From contig JAZQOJ010000166.1 of assembly GCA_045627805.1 (NCBI GenBank), positions 1 through 56,594 of the forward strand: DNA of 56,594 bases. Direction: 5' to 3'. The DNA comes from UBA1756 sp045627805. Its GTDB lineage: Bacteria > Bacteroidota > Bacteroidia > Bacteroidales > WCHB1-69. Both the position numbers and the translations under genes were made by a program. The notes below the pieces were generated by a model. That model saw only the letters and a program-made list of their open reading frames with translations, made no database searches and had not been told where the DNA came from. Numbering within the stretch: the first letter of the stretch is position 1; the number at the start of each line of letters is the position of its first letter. Below, one piece after another: positions 1-7,751 of the stretch.

Positions 1-312
1 GTGTTTGCCGATGAACCCACCCTTCACTCGCCGCTTAAATACTACGCGCCCGAACTGAAGAAAATGGACATCTACCTCACGCTCAAAAACGAGATTCAGG
101 AAACCGACTTCTCTGCTAAGAAAAACGAAGTGTTGCAATACATTCGCAGCCATTTCGACAACCGAATCAACGACATCGTGACCCAAGTGAATGTGGCGCA
201 CGACAACAAGAAATTCGTATTGAATGAGGATGACAAATTGATTGAATTAAAGAAACAAAATCCTGATTTACAAGAATTTATAAATTCACTATCGCTCCGA
301 CTCAAGAATTAA
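1..312 (+). CDS. C-terminal fragment, possibly DNA polymerase III gamma/tau (DnaX)
   Basis: The frame is open at the window edge, so this is the last 103 codons of a longer gene and the GTG at base 1 need not be the start. The visible part is hydrophilic and helical, and ends in a segment rich in charged residues with a KKQNPDL then LSLRL pattern. That loosely resembles the C-terminal tail of Bacteroidota DnaX, where a 'KNP.L..L...L.L' pattern is common. No ATPase or zinc motif is in view, so the name is an inference from the tail alone. The next gene starts 4 nt after the stop, which suggests co-transcription. Confidence 0.35.
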   Translation: MFADEPTLHSPLKYYAPELKKMDIYLTLKNEIQETDFSAKKNEVLQYIRSHFDNRINDIVTQVNVAHDNKKFVLNEDDKLIELKKQNPDLQEFINSLSLRLKN

Positions 313-316
313 TGCT

Positions 317-1117
317 ATGAAAAACATTGCTTTCATTATTTTGAACTTTCTGCTATTTTTCCCGGTTCTGTTCGCGCAAGAAGAGGCCGGCGGGGAAAAC
401 TCGGAAGAGATGCTAATAAGTGGGAAATACGTGAGCGGCAACGTATATGTGCTCAATCCATCTGTCAACGAGGGATTCAGCATTCAGAATGTGAAAGTCA
501 ACGGTAAGGAATACGCTTTCAACGGGGAATCGAATGCTTTTGAAATATCGCTGGCTGAGCATCAGCCCAACGAATTCATTTTCATTCAGATACAGCATTC
601 TCCGGCTGCGACTCCGGAAATCATCAATCACAATTGCCTGGTTCAGGAGGTGGAATTCGCACTTCCTTCATTTATATATAATAAAAAGACGAAACTGCTG
701 GAGTGGAAGCTTGAGCAACTGGATGCTCAATGCGACTATCGTTTGGAGCAAATGCTTTATGGCAAATGGATTACCGTGAAGAAATTGGGCAGTCCGGCCG
801 ATATGATTTCAAACAGCTACCTTCCCGTGCTTTTGTCGGGGATGAATGCTTTCAGGATTGTGCAGACCGACGGAGCGGGCAAGGAACTCTCGTCGCCGCT
901 CATCAAGCTGAAGAGTCCGAACAAAAGGATACTTTTAGTTTCTGACAAAGTGAAAGAATACATTGAGTTCACGGCGGTAACACATTACGAATTGTACGAT
1001 GCGAATGGATTTTTCATCAAAAGGGGCACGGCGCAGAAGGTCAATGTGAGCGACCTGAAGAAGGGCGACTACTGGATTAATTTTGATGGGAAAGAGACGA
1101 TGATTATGAAAAAATAG
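317..1117 (+). CDS. Secreted protein with T9SS type A-like C-terminal sorting domain
   Basis: The protein has 266 residues. Residues 1-20 form a classical signal peptide (Lys-Asn, then a Phe/Leu-rich core, cleavage after FAQ). The middle is beta-rich with no recognised catalytic domain. The last 45 residues read LYDANG...VNVSDLKKGDYWI...MIMKK, the usual shape of a T9SS type A sorting domain (tyrosine-containing strand, 'G.Y' strand, basic end). It is therefore probably exported by Sec, passed through the type IX machinery and left on the surface or released. The start ATG follows the upstream stop by 4 nt, and the MerR gene begins 4 nt after its own stop. The function of the passenger is unknown. 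Confidence 0.7.
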   Translation: MKNIAFIILNFLLFFPVLFAQEEAGGENSEEMLISGKYVSGNVYVLNPSVNEGFSIQNVKVNGKEYAFNGESNAFEISLAEHQPNEFIFIQIQHSPAATPEIINHNCLVQEVEFALPSFIYNKKTKLLEWKLEQLDAQCDYRLEQMLYGKWITVKKLGSPADMISNSYLPVLLSGMNAFRIVQTDGAGKELSSPLIKLKSPNKRILLVSDKVKEYIEFTAVTHYELYDANGFFIKRGTAQKVNVSDLKKGDYWINFDGKETMIMKK

Positions 1118-1121
1118 CGAT

Positions 1122-1442
1122 ATGGAATTTGACAAGCCATACTATTCCATCACGGAAGCGGCAAAAATATTCAATGTAAACGCCTCATTATTAAGATATT
1201 GGGAAAAGGAGTTTACCCAATTGAAGCCCTTTAAGAATGGAAAGGGAGTTCGATATTTTTCGGCCAAGGATATGGAAGTTATCCAAACGATTTACCATTT
1301 AACGAGGGTAAAGGGATATACTTTGCAGGGAGTGAAAGACGAGCTGAAGGGTGGCGGCGGGAATGCGGTGGCGCAGGTTCGGGTTGTTGAGGCGTTGCAA
1401 AAAATCCGCACACGGCTAATTCATCTCAGCGAAAGTCTGTAA
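1122..1442 (+). CDS. MerR-family transcriptional regulator
   Basis: This 106-residue protein starts with the MerR helix-turn-helix: YYSITEAAKIFNVNASLLRYWEKEF, then the wing GVRYFSAKDMEVIQTI and a third helix VKGYTLQGVKDEL. A short C-terminal helix that could dimerise is all that follows. There is no cysteine-rich or ligand-binding domain, so the effector cannot be guessed. Short single-domain MerR proteins of this kind are very common in Bacteroidota next to housekeeping genes. It ends the small cluster with the two preceding genes. The HTH family is secure; the target genes are unknown. Confidence 0.88.
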   Translation: MEFDKPYYSITEAAKIFNVNASLLRYWEKEFTQLKPFKNGKGVRYFSAKDMEVIQTIYHLTRVKGYTLQGVKDELKGGGGNAVAQVRVVEALQKIRTRLIHLSESL

Positions 1443-1544
1443 GCAGGATGGGGCGTGAGAGATGCCATTCATTTGAACCACATCCAATCTTTTTCCTACT
1501 CAGAGCGCGGCTCGCAGTTCACAAATAAACCGTCATATTTTCTT

Positions 1545-1592
1545 TCGGAATGATACCCTTTCATCTTGTAAATGCAGCAATGTTGTGTGCAA
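1545..1592 (+). repeat. Dispersed intergenic repeat, copy 1 (short end fragment)
   Basis: This segment starts GGAATGATACCCTTTCATC and continues through a CTTGTAAATGCAGC block. The same block opens the copy at 20701 and, in reverse, closes the copy at 7752-8298. Only this outer-end module is present here; the internal GGTTAA and AGGAAAT blocks are missing. Confidence 0.6.
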
Positions 1593-1787
1593 GATTGATT
1601 TACGACTTTTCAACTTGGGATTGAAAATATAATGGGAAATTCATTTTTGTTGATTTGATTGCTTAAATTTTACAATTTCCATTGCGAGAACCATTTGCTT
1701 GAGTGCTTCTGCATTTTCGCATAATGGGGACGAGGGGAGTGGAAAATGATAGGGTGAACAAGGAACATTAATTTTCTGAAAAAGCAA

Positions 1788-1819
1788 TTTGTTTCTTACA
1801 AAAAAAAAATGTAGATTTG
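1788..1819 (+). promoter_or_regulatory. Bacteroidota-type promoter of the mmdA operon
   Basis: A -33 box TTTG (1788-1791) is followed after 20 nt by a -7 box TAGATTTG (1812-1819). This fits the TTTG-N(19-21)-TAnnTTTG consensus of the primary Bacteroidota sigma factor. The transcript would have a leader of roughly 90 nt before the mmdA ATG. Confidence 0.7.
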
Positions 1820-1919
1820 CGTCCGATTTTTATTTTCGCAAAATATTGTAATTTCAGTAATTTACGAAAAGGGAAATCGCCAAAATGAATGATATAAATT
1901 CTAAAAATAAGCACACATT

Positions 1920-3479
1920 ATGACAATGCAAGACAAAATCAACGAGCTTTTGGAATTGAGAGAGAAAGCTCGTACCGCTGGCGGCGAGAAGCGCATTGAA
2001 AAGCAGCACGCCCAAGGCAAGTACACCGCTCGCGAAAGAATCCTCAAATTCTTGGACGAAGGCAGCTTCGAGGAATTTGATATGTTCGCCACGCACCGTT
2101 GCCACAATTTCGGGATGGAGAAAGACACTCCTCTCACCGATGGTGTCATCACAGGTTACGGCACCGTTGACGGGCGTTTGGTTTTCGTTTATTCACAAGA
2201 CTTTACCGTTTCCGGTGGCTCACTTTCGGAAACCGTTGCCAACAAGATTTGCAAAGTCTTGGATCAAGCTATGAAAATGGGTGCTCCTGTTATCGGATTC
2301 AACGATTCGGGTGGCGCACGCATTCAGGAAGGTGTGAACAGTTTGGCTGGCTACGCTGAGATTTTCCAGCGCAACATCCTCGCTTCTGGCGTTGTGCCGC
2401 AGATTTCCGCCATTTTCGGTCCCTGCGCTGGCGGTGCAGTTTATTCTCCCGCCCTCACCGACTTCATTATGATGACCAAGAACACGAGCTATATGTTCGT
2501 AACTGGTCCGAAGGTTGTGAAAACCGTTACCAATGAGGTAGTTAGCGTTGAGGATCTCGGTGGCGCTTCCGTCCACTCAACCAAATCGGGCGTTGCCTCT
2601 TTCGCAGTTGAGAACGAGGACGACGGCATTGCGATGCTTCGCCAATTGCTCAGTTTCCTTCCTTCCAACAATATGGAAACGGCCCCCCGCTATGCTTGCG
2701 AGGATCCCGTCAATCGTTTGGACGACGTGCTGAACACGCTTATTCCCGAAAATCCGAACAAGCCGTACGACGTTAAGGCCGTCATCAACAGCATTGTTGA
2801 CAATGGCGAATTCTTAGAAGTGCAGCCCAACTATGCGAAAAACATCGTGGTTGGTTTTGCTCGCTTCAACGGTATGTCGGTAGGTATTGTGGCCAATCAG
2901 CCCGGCTGGCTGGCTGGCGTTCTCGACATCAACGCTTCCCGCAAGGGCGCGCGCTTCGTGCGTTTCTGCGATGCTTTCAACATTCCGCTGGTGACGTTGG
3001 TTGACGTTCCCGGCTTCCTTCCCGGAACGGGCCAGGAATACGGCGGCATCATCCTTCACGGTGCGAAACTGCTTTATGCTTACGGCGAAGCCACTGTGCC
3101 GAAGGTGACCGTCATTTTGCGCAAAGACTACGGCGGCGCTTACTGCGTAATGAGTTCCAAGCACCTCCGCGGTGACATCAACTACGCTTGGCCGACGGCC
3201 GAAATCGCGGTTATGGGCGGCAAGGGCGCTGTGGAAATCCTCTACAGCAAGGATGTCAAGAACATTGAGGATCCCGCTAAGAAAGCCGATTATCTGAACG
3301 AAAAAGAGGCCGAGTACACCAAGGCGTTCGCCAACCCGTACGTGGCTGCCAAGTATGGTTATATCGACGATGTGATCGAACCGCGCAACACGCGTTTCAG
3401 AGTTATCCGCGCCCTCGAGTCCCTGCGCACCAAACGCTTGGAAAACCCGGCTAAGAAACACGATAACCTCCCGTTGTAA
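1920..3479 (+). CDS. mmdA: Methylmalonyl-CoA decarboxylase alpha / propionyl-CoA carboxylase beta-type carboxyltransferase
   Basis: This 519-residue protein is a full-length biotin-dependent acyl-CoA carboxyltransferase. Both crotonase-like halves are present: the N-terminal half with GGARIQEGVNSL and the FGPCAGGAVYSPALTDF loop, the C-terminal half with VDVPGFLPGTGQEYGGII and the YGGAYCVMSS loop. It moves CO2 between methylmalonyl-CoA and the biotin on the carrier encoded two genes downstream. In Bacteroidales this subunit belongs to succinate-to-propionate fermentation. It is first in an operon with an LTD-OadG protein and a biotin carrier, under the promoter at 1788. The sodium-pumping beta subunit that usually closes this operon is absent here, so a soluble carboxylase or transcarboxylase role is also possible. 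Confidence 0.9.
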   Translation: MTMQDKINELLELREKARTAGGEKRIEKQHAQGKYTARERILKFLDEGSFEEFDMFATHRCHNFGMEKDTPLTDGVITGYGTVDGRLVFVYSQDFTVSGGSLSETVANKICKVLDQAMKMGAPVIGFNDSGGARIQEGVNSLAGYAEIFQRNILASGVVPQISAIFGPCAGGAVYSPALTDFIMMTKNTSYMFVTGPKVVKTVTNEVVSVEDLGGASVHSTKSGVASFAVENEDDGIAMLRQLLSFLPSNNMETAPRYACEDPVNRLDDVLNTLIPENPNKPYDVKAVINSIVDNGEFLEVQPNYAKNIVVGFARFNGMSVGIVANQPGWLAGVLDINASRKGARFVRFCDAFNIPLVTLVDVPGFLPGTGQEYGGIILHGAKLLYAYGEATVPKVTVILRKDYGGAYCVMSSKHLRGDINYAWPTAEIAVMGGKGAVEILYSKDVKNIEDPAKKADYLNEKEAEYTKAFANPYVAAKYGYIDDVIEPRNTRFRVIRALESLRTKRLENPAKKHDNLPL

Positions 3480-3501
3480 TCATTAAAACCTGACTTCCGA
3501 A

Positions 3502-4542
3502 ATGAAAAACATAAAACATCTTCTTCTGACGTGCATCGTGTTGGTGGCCGCGTTCTGCGCACAGGGCCAGTCCATCATCGACCTGCGTCTGAATGAAATC
3601 CTCCTGCTCAACGAGGAGAACTTCACCGACGAGTACAGTCATCACGTGCCGTGGGTCGAGATTTACAACACCGCTTACAACAGCGTGGATGTGGGCGGCT
3701 GCTACCTCACCAACGACACCACCGGCCTGGCCGCCGCGAAAAAGGACAAGAACGCATTGTCCGCCTTCAAGGCCAAATGCTACAACATCCCCAAAGGCGA
3801 CCCGAAAACCTTGCTGAACCAACGCAGCTGCGTGGTGTTCTTTATGGATGGCGACCCCACTTACGGAACCTTCCACGTGAATTTCACGCCCGACGAGACC
3901 AACTATGTGGCCCTCATCGGTTCTGACGGCAAAACCCTCATTGACCTTCTGGAATTTCCGGCTTACCTGCGCAACAAAAGCGTTTCATACGGTTGTGCCG
4001 AAGACGGTGTCGTGGCTGACAACCGCAACAACACCATCGTCAAGAAGAACACGGTGGACAAGAATGTCAAGGACCTTCGCACCGAACTGGAATACTTCAC
4101 TCCCGGATCCAACAACAAGGTGGTGAGCTCGGAAAGCAAGGCCGATAAGCTGGCGAAGAACGACCCCCACGGTATCGCAATGACCATTATGGCAATGCTG
4201 ATCGTGTTTTTGGTATTGTTCATCATATTCTTGGTGCTCAAAATTTTTGCCCGTATGGCAAAACGCGAGCAAGCCAAAAAGAATGCTCCTGCAGCAGCAG
4301 CTCCCGCTGTGAAAGGTGGCGAGCCCTCCAGCGAAGAACTGGCTGCGATCGCAATGGCTTTGCGTGAAACGATGGGCGGTGCCAACGATGACGAAATCGC
4401 CGCCGTGGCAATGGCTCTCTATCTGTATCTCTACACCAACCACGACTACGAAAGCGAAGTGATTACGTTTGACAACTCTGCCGACAACTCCACTTGGGGA
4501 CAAAAGCATTTCAATTTCAAACGTTCTCCCGAACGCAAATAA
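3502..4542 (+). CDS. Lamin-tail-domain plus OadG-like gamma subunit of the decarboxylase complex
   Basis: The 346-residue protein has a signal peptide (residues 1-22). A lamin-tail-type beta domain follows, from LNEILLLNEENF through WVEIYNTAYNSVDVGGCYLTND to about residue 150. Next come a linker, a single membrane helix at about 224-247 (MTIMAMLIVFLVLFIIFLVL), and a cytoplasmic Ala-rich tail with two related EE(L/I)AA(I/V)AMAL helices. The helix plus short tail is the OadG/MmdD gamma arrangement, which tethers the biotin-dependent decarboxylase to the inner membrane. The fused periplasmic LTD is typical of this operon in Bacteroidales, and its role is unknown. The gene lies 22 nt after mmdA and 29 nt before the biotin carrier. 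Confidence 0.8.
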   Translation: MKNIKHLLLTCIVLVAAFCAQGQSIIDLRLNEILLLNEENFTDEYSHHVPWVEIYNTAYNSVDVGGCYLTNDTTGLAAAKKDKNALSAFKAKCYNIPKGDPKTLLNQRSCVVFFMDGDPTYGTFHVNFTPDETNYVALIGSDGKTLIDLLEFPAYLRNKSVSYGCAEDGVVADNRNNTIVKKNTVDKNVKDLRTELEYFTPGSNNKVVSSESKADKLAKNDPHGIAMTIMAMLIVFLVLFIIFLVLKIFARMAKREQAKKNAPAAAAPAVKGGEPSSEELAAIAMALRETMGGANDDEIAAVAMALYLYLYTNHDYESEVITFDNSADNSTWGQKHFNFKRSPERK

Positions 4543-4571
4543 CTGATTATTAATTATTAAAAATAAAAACA

Positions 4572-5030
4572 ATGAAAACTTACAAATTCAAAATCAACGG
4601 CAAGGATTATTCAGTAAACATTGCCGACATTGAGGATAACAAAGCGCAAGTGGAAGTCAATGGAAAGGCATACGAAGTGGAGATGGATATGACGGGGATT
4701 AAGGTTCCCGCTGCTCCCCAACCCGTAGCACGTCCGGCCGCTGCTCCGAAGGCCGCTCCCGTTGCCGCCGTTGCCGCTGCTCCCGCTGCTGCTCCTGCAC
4801 CCGCTGCTTCTGGCGCTGGTATGGCAGTGAAATCACCCCTTCCGGGAACCGTCCTCAACATTATGGTTCGCGAAGGCGACACGGTTACCGCCGGACAACA
4901 CATCATCCTGCTTGAAGCTATGAAGATGGAAAACAACATCGATGCCCCGAAAGCTGGAAAAATTACGGGTATCCGCGTGAAAGAACGTGACGCCGTGATG
5001 GAAGGCGACGTATTGCTCACGATTGAATAA
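4572..5030 (+). CDS. Biotin carboxyl carrier protein of the MmdA complex
   Basis: This 152-residue protein has an N-terminal beta segment (residues 1-45), a flexible Ala/Pro linker (about 46-82) and a C-terminal biotinyl domain with LLEAMKMENN. Lys118 of the EAMKM motif is the expected biotinylation site. It carries CO2 on biotin between the MmdA carboxyltransferase and a partner, normally the membrane beta subunit. It corresponds to MmdC/GcdC-type carriers. A strong hairpin terminator starts 27 nt after the stop, so the operon ends here without a beta subunit. Confidence 0.9.
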   Translation: MKTYKFKINGKDYSVNIADIEDNKAQVEVNGKAYEVEMDMTGIKVPAAPQPVARPAAAPKAAPVAAVAAAPAAAPAPAASGAGMAVKSPLPGTVLNIMVREGDTVTAGQHIILLEAMKMENNIDAPKAGKITGIRVKERDAVMEGDVLLTIE

Positions 5031-5056
5031 GACTTTAGACTTAGGATTTTAATAGA

Positions 5057-5095
5057 GAGTGAACAGTTGAGCTTTTGAGCTGTTCACTCTTTGTT
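5057..5095 (+). terminator. Rho-independent terminator of the mmdA operon
   Basis: A perfect 10-bp stem, GAGTGAACAG (5057-5066) with CTGTTCACTC (5080-5089), is followed by a T-rich run. It lies 27 nt after the biotin carrier stop and separates that operon from the ABC ATPase gene. Confidence 0.8.
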
Positions 5096-5141
5096 TAGAC
5101 GAAAGGTGGAAGAGATTCCCAATTTCTAATTTTCAATTGAA

Positions 5142-5795
5142 ATGATTGAAGTCAATTCGCTGGAAAAAAGTTACGGCACATTGAAAGTGCTAAAGGGCAT
5201 TGATCTGAAGATACCCGACTCCTCGGTGGCCACGATTGTGGGCGCATCGGGTGCAGGAAAATCCACCTTGCTGCACATCATAGGCACGTTGGATAAGCCC
5301 GACGGCGGTACGGTGCAAATTGATGGCACCGACCTGTACAAGCTTTCCGATAAGGAGTTGGCCGACTACCGCAACCGCCACATCGGCTTCGTGTTCCAGT
5401 TTCACCACTTGCTGCCCGAGTTTACCGCAGAGGAGAATGTGGCTTTGCCTGCAATGATTGCGGGAACGACGAAAGAACAAGCCCTGAAACGGGCCGCCGA
5501 ATTGCTTGATTTCCTGAAATTGAAAGACCGTCTCACGCACAAGCCCTCGGAGTTGTCGGGCGGTGAACAACAGCGTGTGGCCGTGGCGCGCGCCCTCATC
5601 AACAATCCGAAACTCATCCTCGCCGACGAACCGTCGGGCAACCTCGACACGCAGAATGCGCGCCAACTGCACCAGCTATTCTTTGAACTTCGCGACCAGT
5701 TCAAGCAGACTTTCATCGTGGTGACTCACAACACAGAATTAGCCCAGATGGCCGACCTGACCATTACTATGAAGGATGGGCAGATTGAAAAATAA
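5142..5795 (+). CDS. lolD: LolD-type ABC transporter ATPase
   Basis: The 217-residue protein is a single ABC ATPase domain. Walker A is GASGAGKS (residues 34-41), the Q-loop lies in FVFQFHHLLPEFTAEENV, the signature is LSGGEQQRVAVARAL, Walker B is LILADEPSGNLD, and the switch histidine is in VVTH. The FQFHHLLPEFTA..NV stretch and the short length match the LolD/MacB branch, which powers lipoprotein release from the inner membrane or related FtsX-type permeases. A candidate permease partner, the LolC/E-like gene at 49025-50251, is far away. The exonuclease gene follows after 5 nt. Confidence 0.8.
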   Translation: MIEVNSLEKSYGTLKVLKGIDLKIPDSSVATIVGASGAGKSTLLHIIGTLDKPDGGTVQIDGTDLYKLSDKELADYRNRHIGFVFQFHHLLPEFTAEENVALPAMIAGTTKEQALKRAAELLDFLKLKDRLTHKPSELSGGEQQRVAVARALINNPKLILADEPSGNLDTQNARQLHQLFFELRDQFKQTFIVVTHNTELAQMADLTITMKDGQIEK

Positions 5796-5800
5796 AGATT

Positions 5801-6310
5801 ATGCAAGATTTTGCAGCCATTGATTTTGAAACAGCGAACGAAAAGCGCACCAGCATTTGCTCTGTAGGCATTGTGATTGTGAAAGATGGCGAAATGGTGG
5901 ACAGTTTTTACAGTTTGGTGAAGCCCGAGCCCAACTACTATCCGTGGTTTTACACGCGGGTTCACGGCATCAAATTCAAGGACACGGAGCACGCGCCCTC
6001 TTTCCCTGAAGTTTGGAAAGAAGCGATGAAAAAAGTGGGAACGCTCCCCTTAGTGGCGCACAACAAGTCGTTTGACGAGAACGTGCTGAAAGCAGCGTTC
6101 AAACTGTACAAAAAACAGATGGGACCTTACCCCAATTACCCGTTTTACTGCACCCTGCTGAAATCGCAGGAGCTGCTGAAATCGCCCGATGACATTGAGA
6201 ACCACCGCTTGCCCACTGTGGCTAAATATTGCGGCTACGACCTTGAAAACCACCACAACGCGCTGGCCGACGCGGAGGCCTGCGCCGCTATCGCCATCAA
6301 ATTGTTGTAG
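5801..6310 (+). CDS. DnaQ-like DEDDh 3'-5' exonuclease
   Basis: This protein of 169 residues is one compact DEDDh exonuclease domain. ExoI is AAIDFETAN (Asp8, Glu10), ExoII lies in LVAHNKSFDENVL, and ExoIII is NHHNALADAEACA, with the His and final Asp spaced as in DEDDh enzymes. It would remove nucleotides from 3' ends, either as a proofreading-type epsilon subunit or in repair or RNA trimming. No BRCT or helicase domain is attached. It starts 5 nt after lolD, so the pair is probably co-transcribed, although no functional link is evident. Confidence 0.85.
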   Translation: MQDFAAIDFETANEKRTSICSVGIVIVKDGEMVDSFYSLVKPEPNYYPWFYTRVHGIKFKDTEHAPSFPEVWKEAMKKVGTLPLVAHNKSFDENVLKAAFKLYKKQMGPYPNYPFYCTLLKSQELLKSPDDIENHRLPTVAKYCGYDLENHHNALADAEACAAIAIKLL

Positions 6311-6331
6311 ATTGGGCGAATAGAGAAAACA

Positions 6332-6363
6332 TTTCCACAATTCAACAAATTTGCGTATCTTTG
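6332..6363 (+). promoter_or_regulatory. Promoter of the carboxynorspermidine synthase-like gene
   Basis: TTTC (6332-6335, one mismatch to TTTG) is followed after 20 nt by the -7 box TATCTTTG (6356-6363). It lies about 28 nt upstream of the ATG at 6392. Confidence 0.65.
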
Positions 6364-6391
6364 CACCTTCATTCTAAAAACATTATAGAAA

Positions 6392-7591
6392 ATGGCAAAA
6401 GTTTTAATCATCGGCGCTGGCGGTGTCGGCGCAGTAGTCGCACACAAATGTGCTTCCGTTCCCGAAGTCTTCACTGAAATCGTTATCGCCAGCCGCACCA
6501 AAGCGAAGTGCGACAAGTTGGCCGCTGCCATCGGCAAACCCAACATCCGTACCGCTCAGGTGGACGCCGACAACGTGCCCGAAACCATTGCCCTGCTTGA
6601 GCGCGAGAAACCGGATCTCCTCATCAACGTGGCGCTCCCTTATCAGGACCTCCCGCTTATGGATGCCTGCCTCGCCACTAAGACCAACTATATGGACACG
6701 GCAAACTACGAGCCCAAAGACGTGGCCAAGTTTGAATACAAATGGCAGTGGGCTTACCAAGACCGATTCAAAGAGGCCGGCATTATGGCACTCCTCGGTT
6801 GCGGCTTTGACCCCGGCGTCACCAGCATCTATACTGCCTACGCTGCAAAACATCACTTCGACGAAATCCACTACCTCGACATCGTTGACTGCAACGCTGG
6901 CGACCACGGAAAAGCATTCGCCACCAATTTCAATCCTGAAATCAACATCCGCGAAATCACGCAGAGAGGCAAGTACTGGGAAAATGGTCAGTGGGTGGAA
7001 ATCGACCCGATGAGCATTCACAAACCTGTCAACTATCCCAATATTGGCGAAAGAGAGTCGTACTTGCTCTATCACGAAGAGTTGGAATCGCTTGTCAAGA
7101 ACTATCCTACCATCAAGCGCGGCCGGTTCTGGATGACCTTCGGTCAGAAATACCTCAACGTGCTCAACGTGCTTCAGGAAGTGGGACTCACCAGCATCAA
7201 GCCCATCAATTACGAGGGTAAGGAAATCGTTCCCCTCCAATTCCTCAAGGCAGTGCTGCCCGAGCCCTCATCACTTGGCGAAGGTTACAAGGGACAGACC
7301 TCCATCGGTTGCCAGATGCGCGGCATCAAAGACGGCAAGGAACGCACTTACTATATCTGGAACAACTGCGACCACGCCGCTTGTTACAACGAAATCGGCG
7401 CGCAGGCGGTTTCTTACACCACCGGCGTTCCCTGTATGCTTGGCGCCAAAATGATTCTTACCGGACAATGGAAAGGAACTGGCGTATTCAATGTGGAAGA
7501 ATTCAATCCGGATCCGTTCCTCGCTGAAATCGGCAAGTACGGTCTGCCGTGGAACGAGCGCATCGACGAGGCCCTTCCCATTGAACAATAA
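6392..7591 (+). CDS. Saccharopine dehydrogenase-family protein, probable carboxynorspermidine synthase
   Basis: This 399-residue protein begins with a Rossmann NAD(P) motif, VLIIGAGGVGAVVAHKCA, and has the saccharopine dehydrogenase-like fold. Downstream blocks include INVALPYQDLPLMDACLATKTNYMDTANYE, ALLGCGFDPGVTSIYTAYAAKH and NCDHAACYNEIGAQAVSYTTGVPCMLGA. These fit carboxynorspermidine dehydrogenase, which reductively joins L-aspartate semialdehyde to a diamine in the alternative spermidine/norspermidine pathway. That pathway is the usual polyamine route in Bacteroidales. The decarboxylase partner (NspC) is not in this window. The gene has its own promoter and a terminator, so it is monocistronic. 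Confidence 0.82.
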   Translation: MAKVLIIGAGGVGAVVAHKCASVPEVFTEIVIASRTKAKCDKLAAAIGKPNIRTAQVDADNVPETIALLEREKPDLLINVALPYQDLPLMDACLATKTNYMDTANYEPKDVAKFEYKWQWAYQDRFKEAGIMALLGCGFDPGVTSIYTAYAAKHHFDEIHYLDIVDCNAGDHGKAFATNFNPEINIREITQRGKYWENGQWVEIDPMSIHKPVNYPNIGERESYLLYHEELESLVKNYPTIKRGRFWMTFGQKYLNVLNVLQEVGLTSIKPINYEGKEIVPLQFLKAVLPEPSSLGEGYKGQTSIGCQMRGIKDGKERTYYIWNNCDHAACYNEIGAQAVSYTTGVPCMLGAKMILTGQWKGTGVFNVEEFNPDPFLAEIGKYGLPWNERIDEALPIEQ

Positions 7592-7639
7592 TGGATTTCA
7601 GGCGAACAGGTCTGTCTAATAAAACATTTTTGAACAGCA

Positions 7640-7674
7640 AAAGAGCTGAATCTCACACGGGGTTCAGCTTTTTC
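7640..7674 (+). terminator. Rho-independent terminator after the saccharopine dehydrogenase-family gene
   Basis: AGCTGAA (7644-7650) pairs with TTCAGCT (7663-7669), extended by flanking A and T runs. The downstream T stretch makes it a standard intrinsic terminator, about 50 nt past the stop. Confidence 0.7.
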
Positions 7675-7751
7675 GTCTGTGTTGCTGATAGAAAAAATAG
7701 AAATATCCCTCGGCTTGTTGATTTGTACTCTGAAAATTTAAGGAGCTTTTG

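Larger units (their letters stand above)
1443..1919. other. Intergenic region with repeat fragment and mmdA promoter
   Basis: These 477 bases carry no convincing gene. They contain a short fragment of the dispersed repeat family (about 1545-1592) and, near the 3' end, a consensus Bacteroidota promoter at 1788-1819. The stretch from about 1600 to 1780 is AT-rich with nothing recognisable. Confidence 0.6.
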
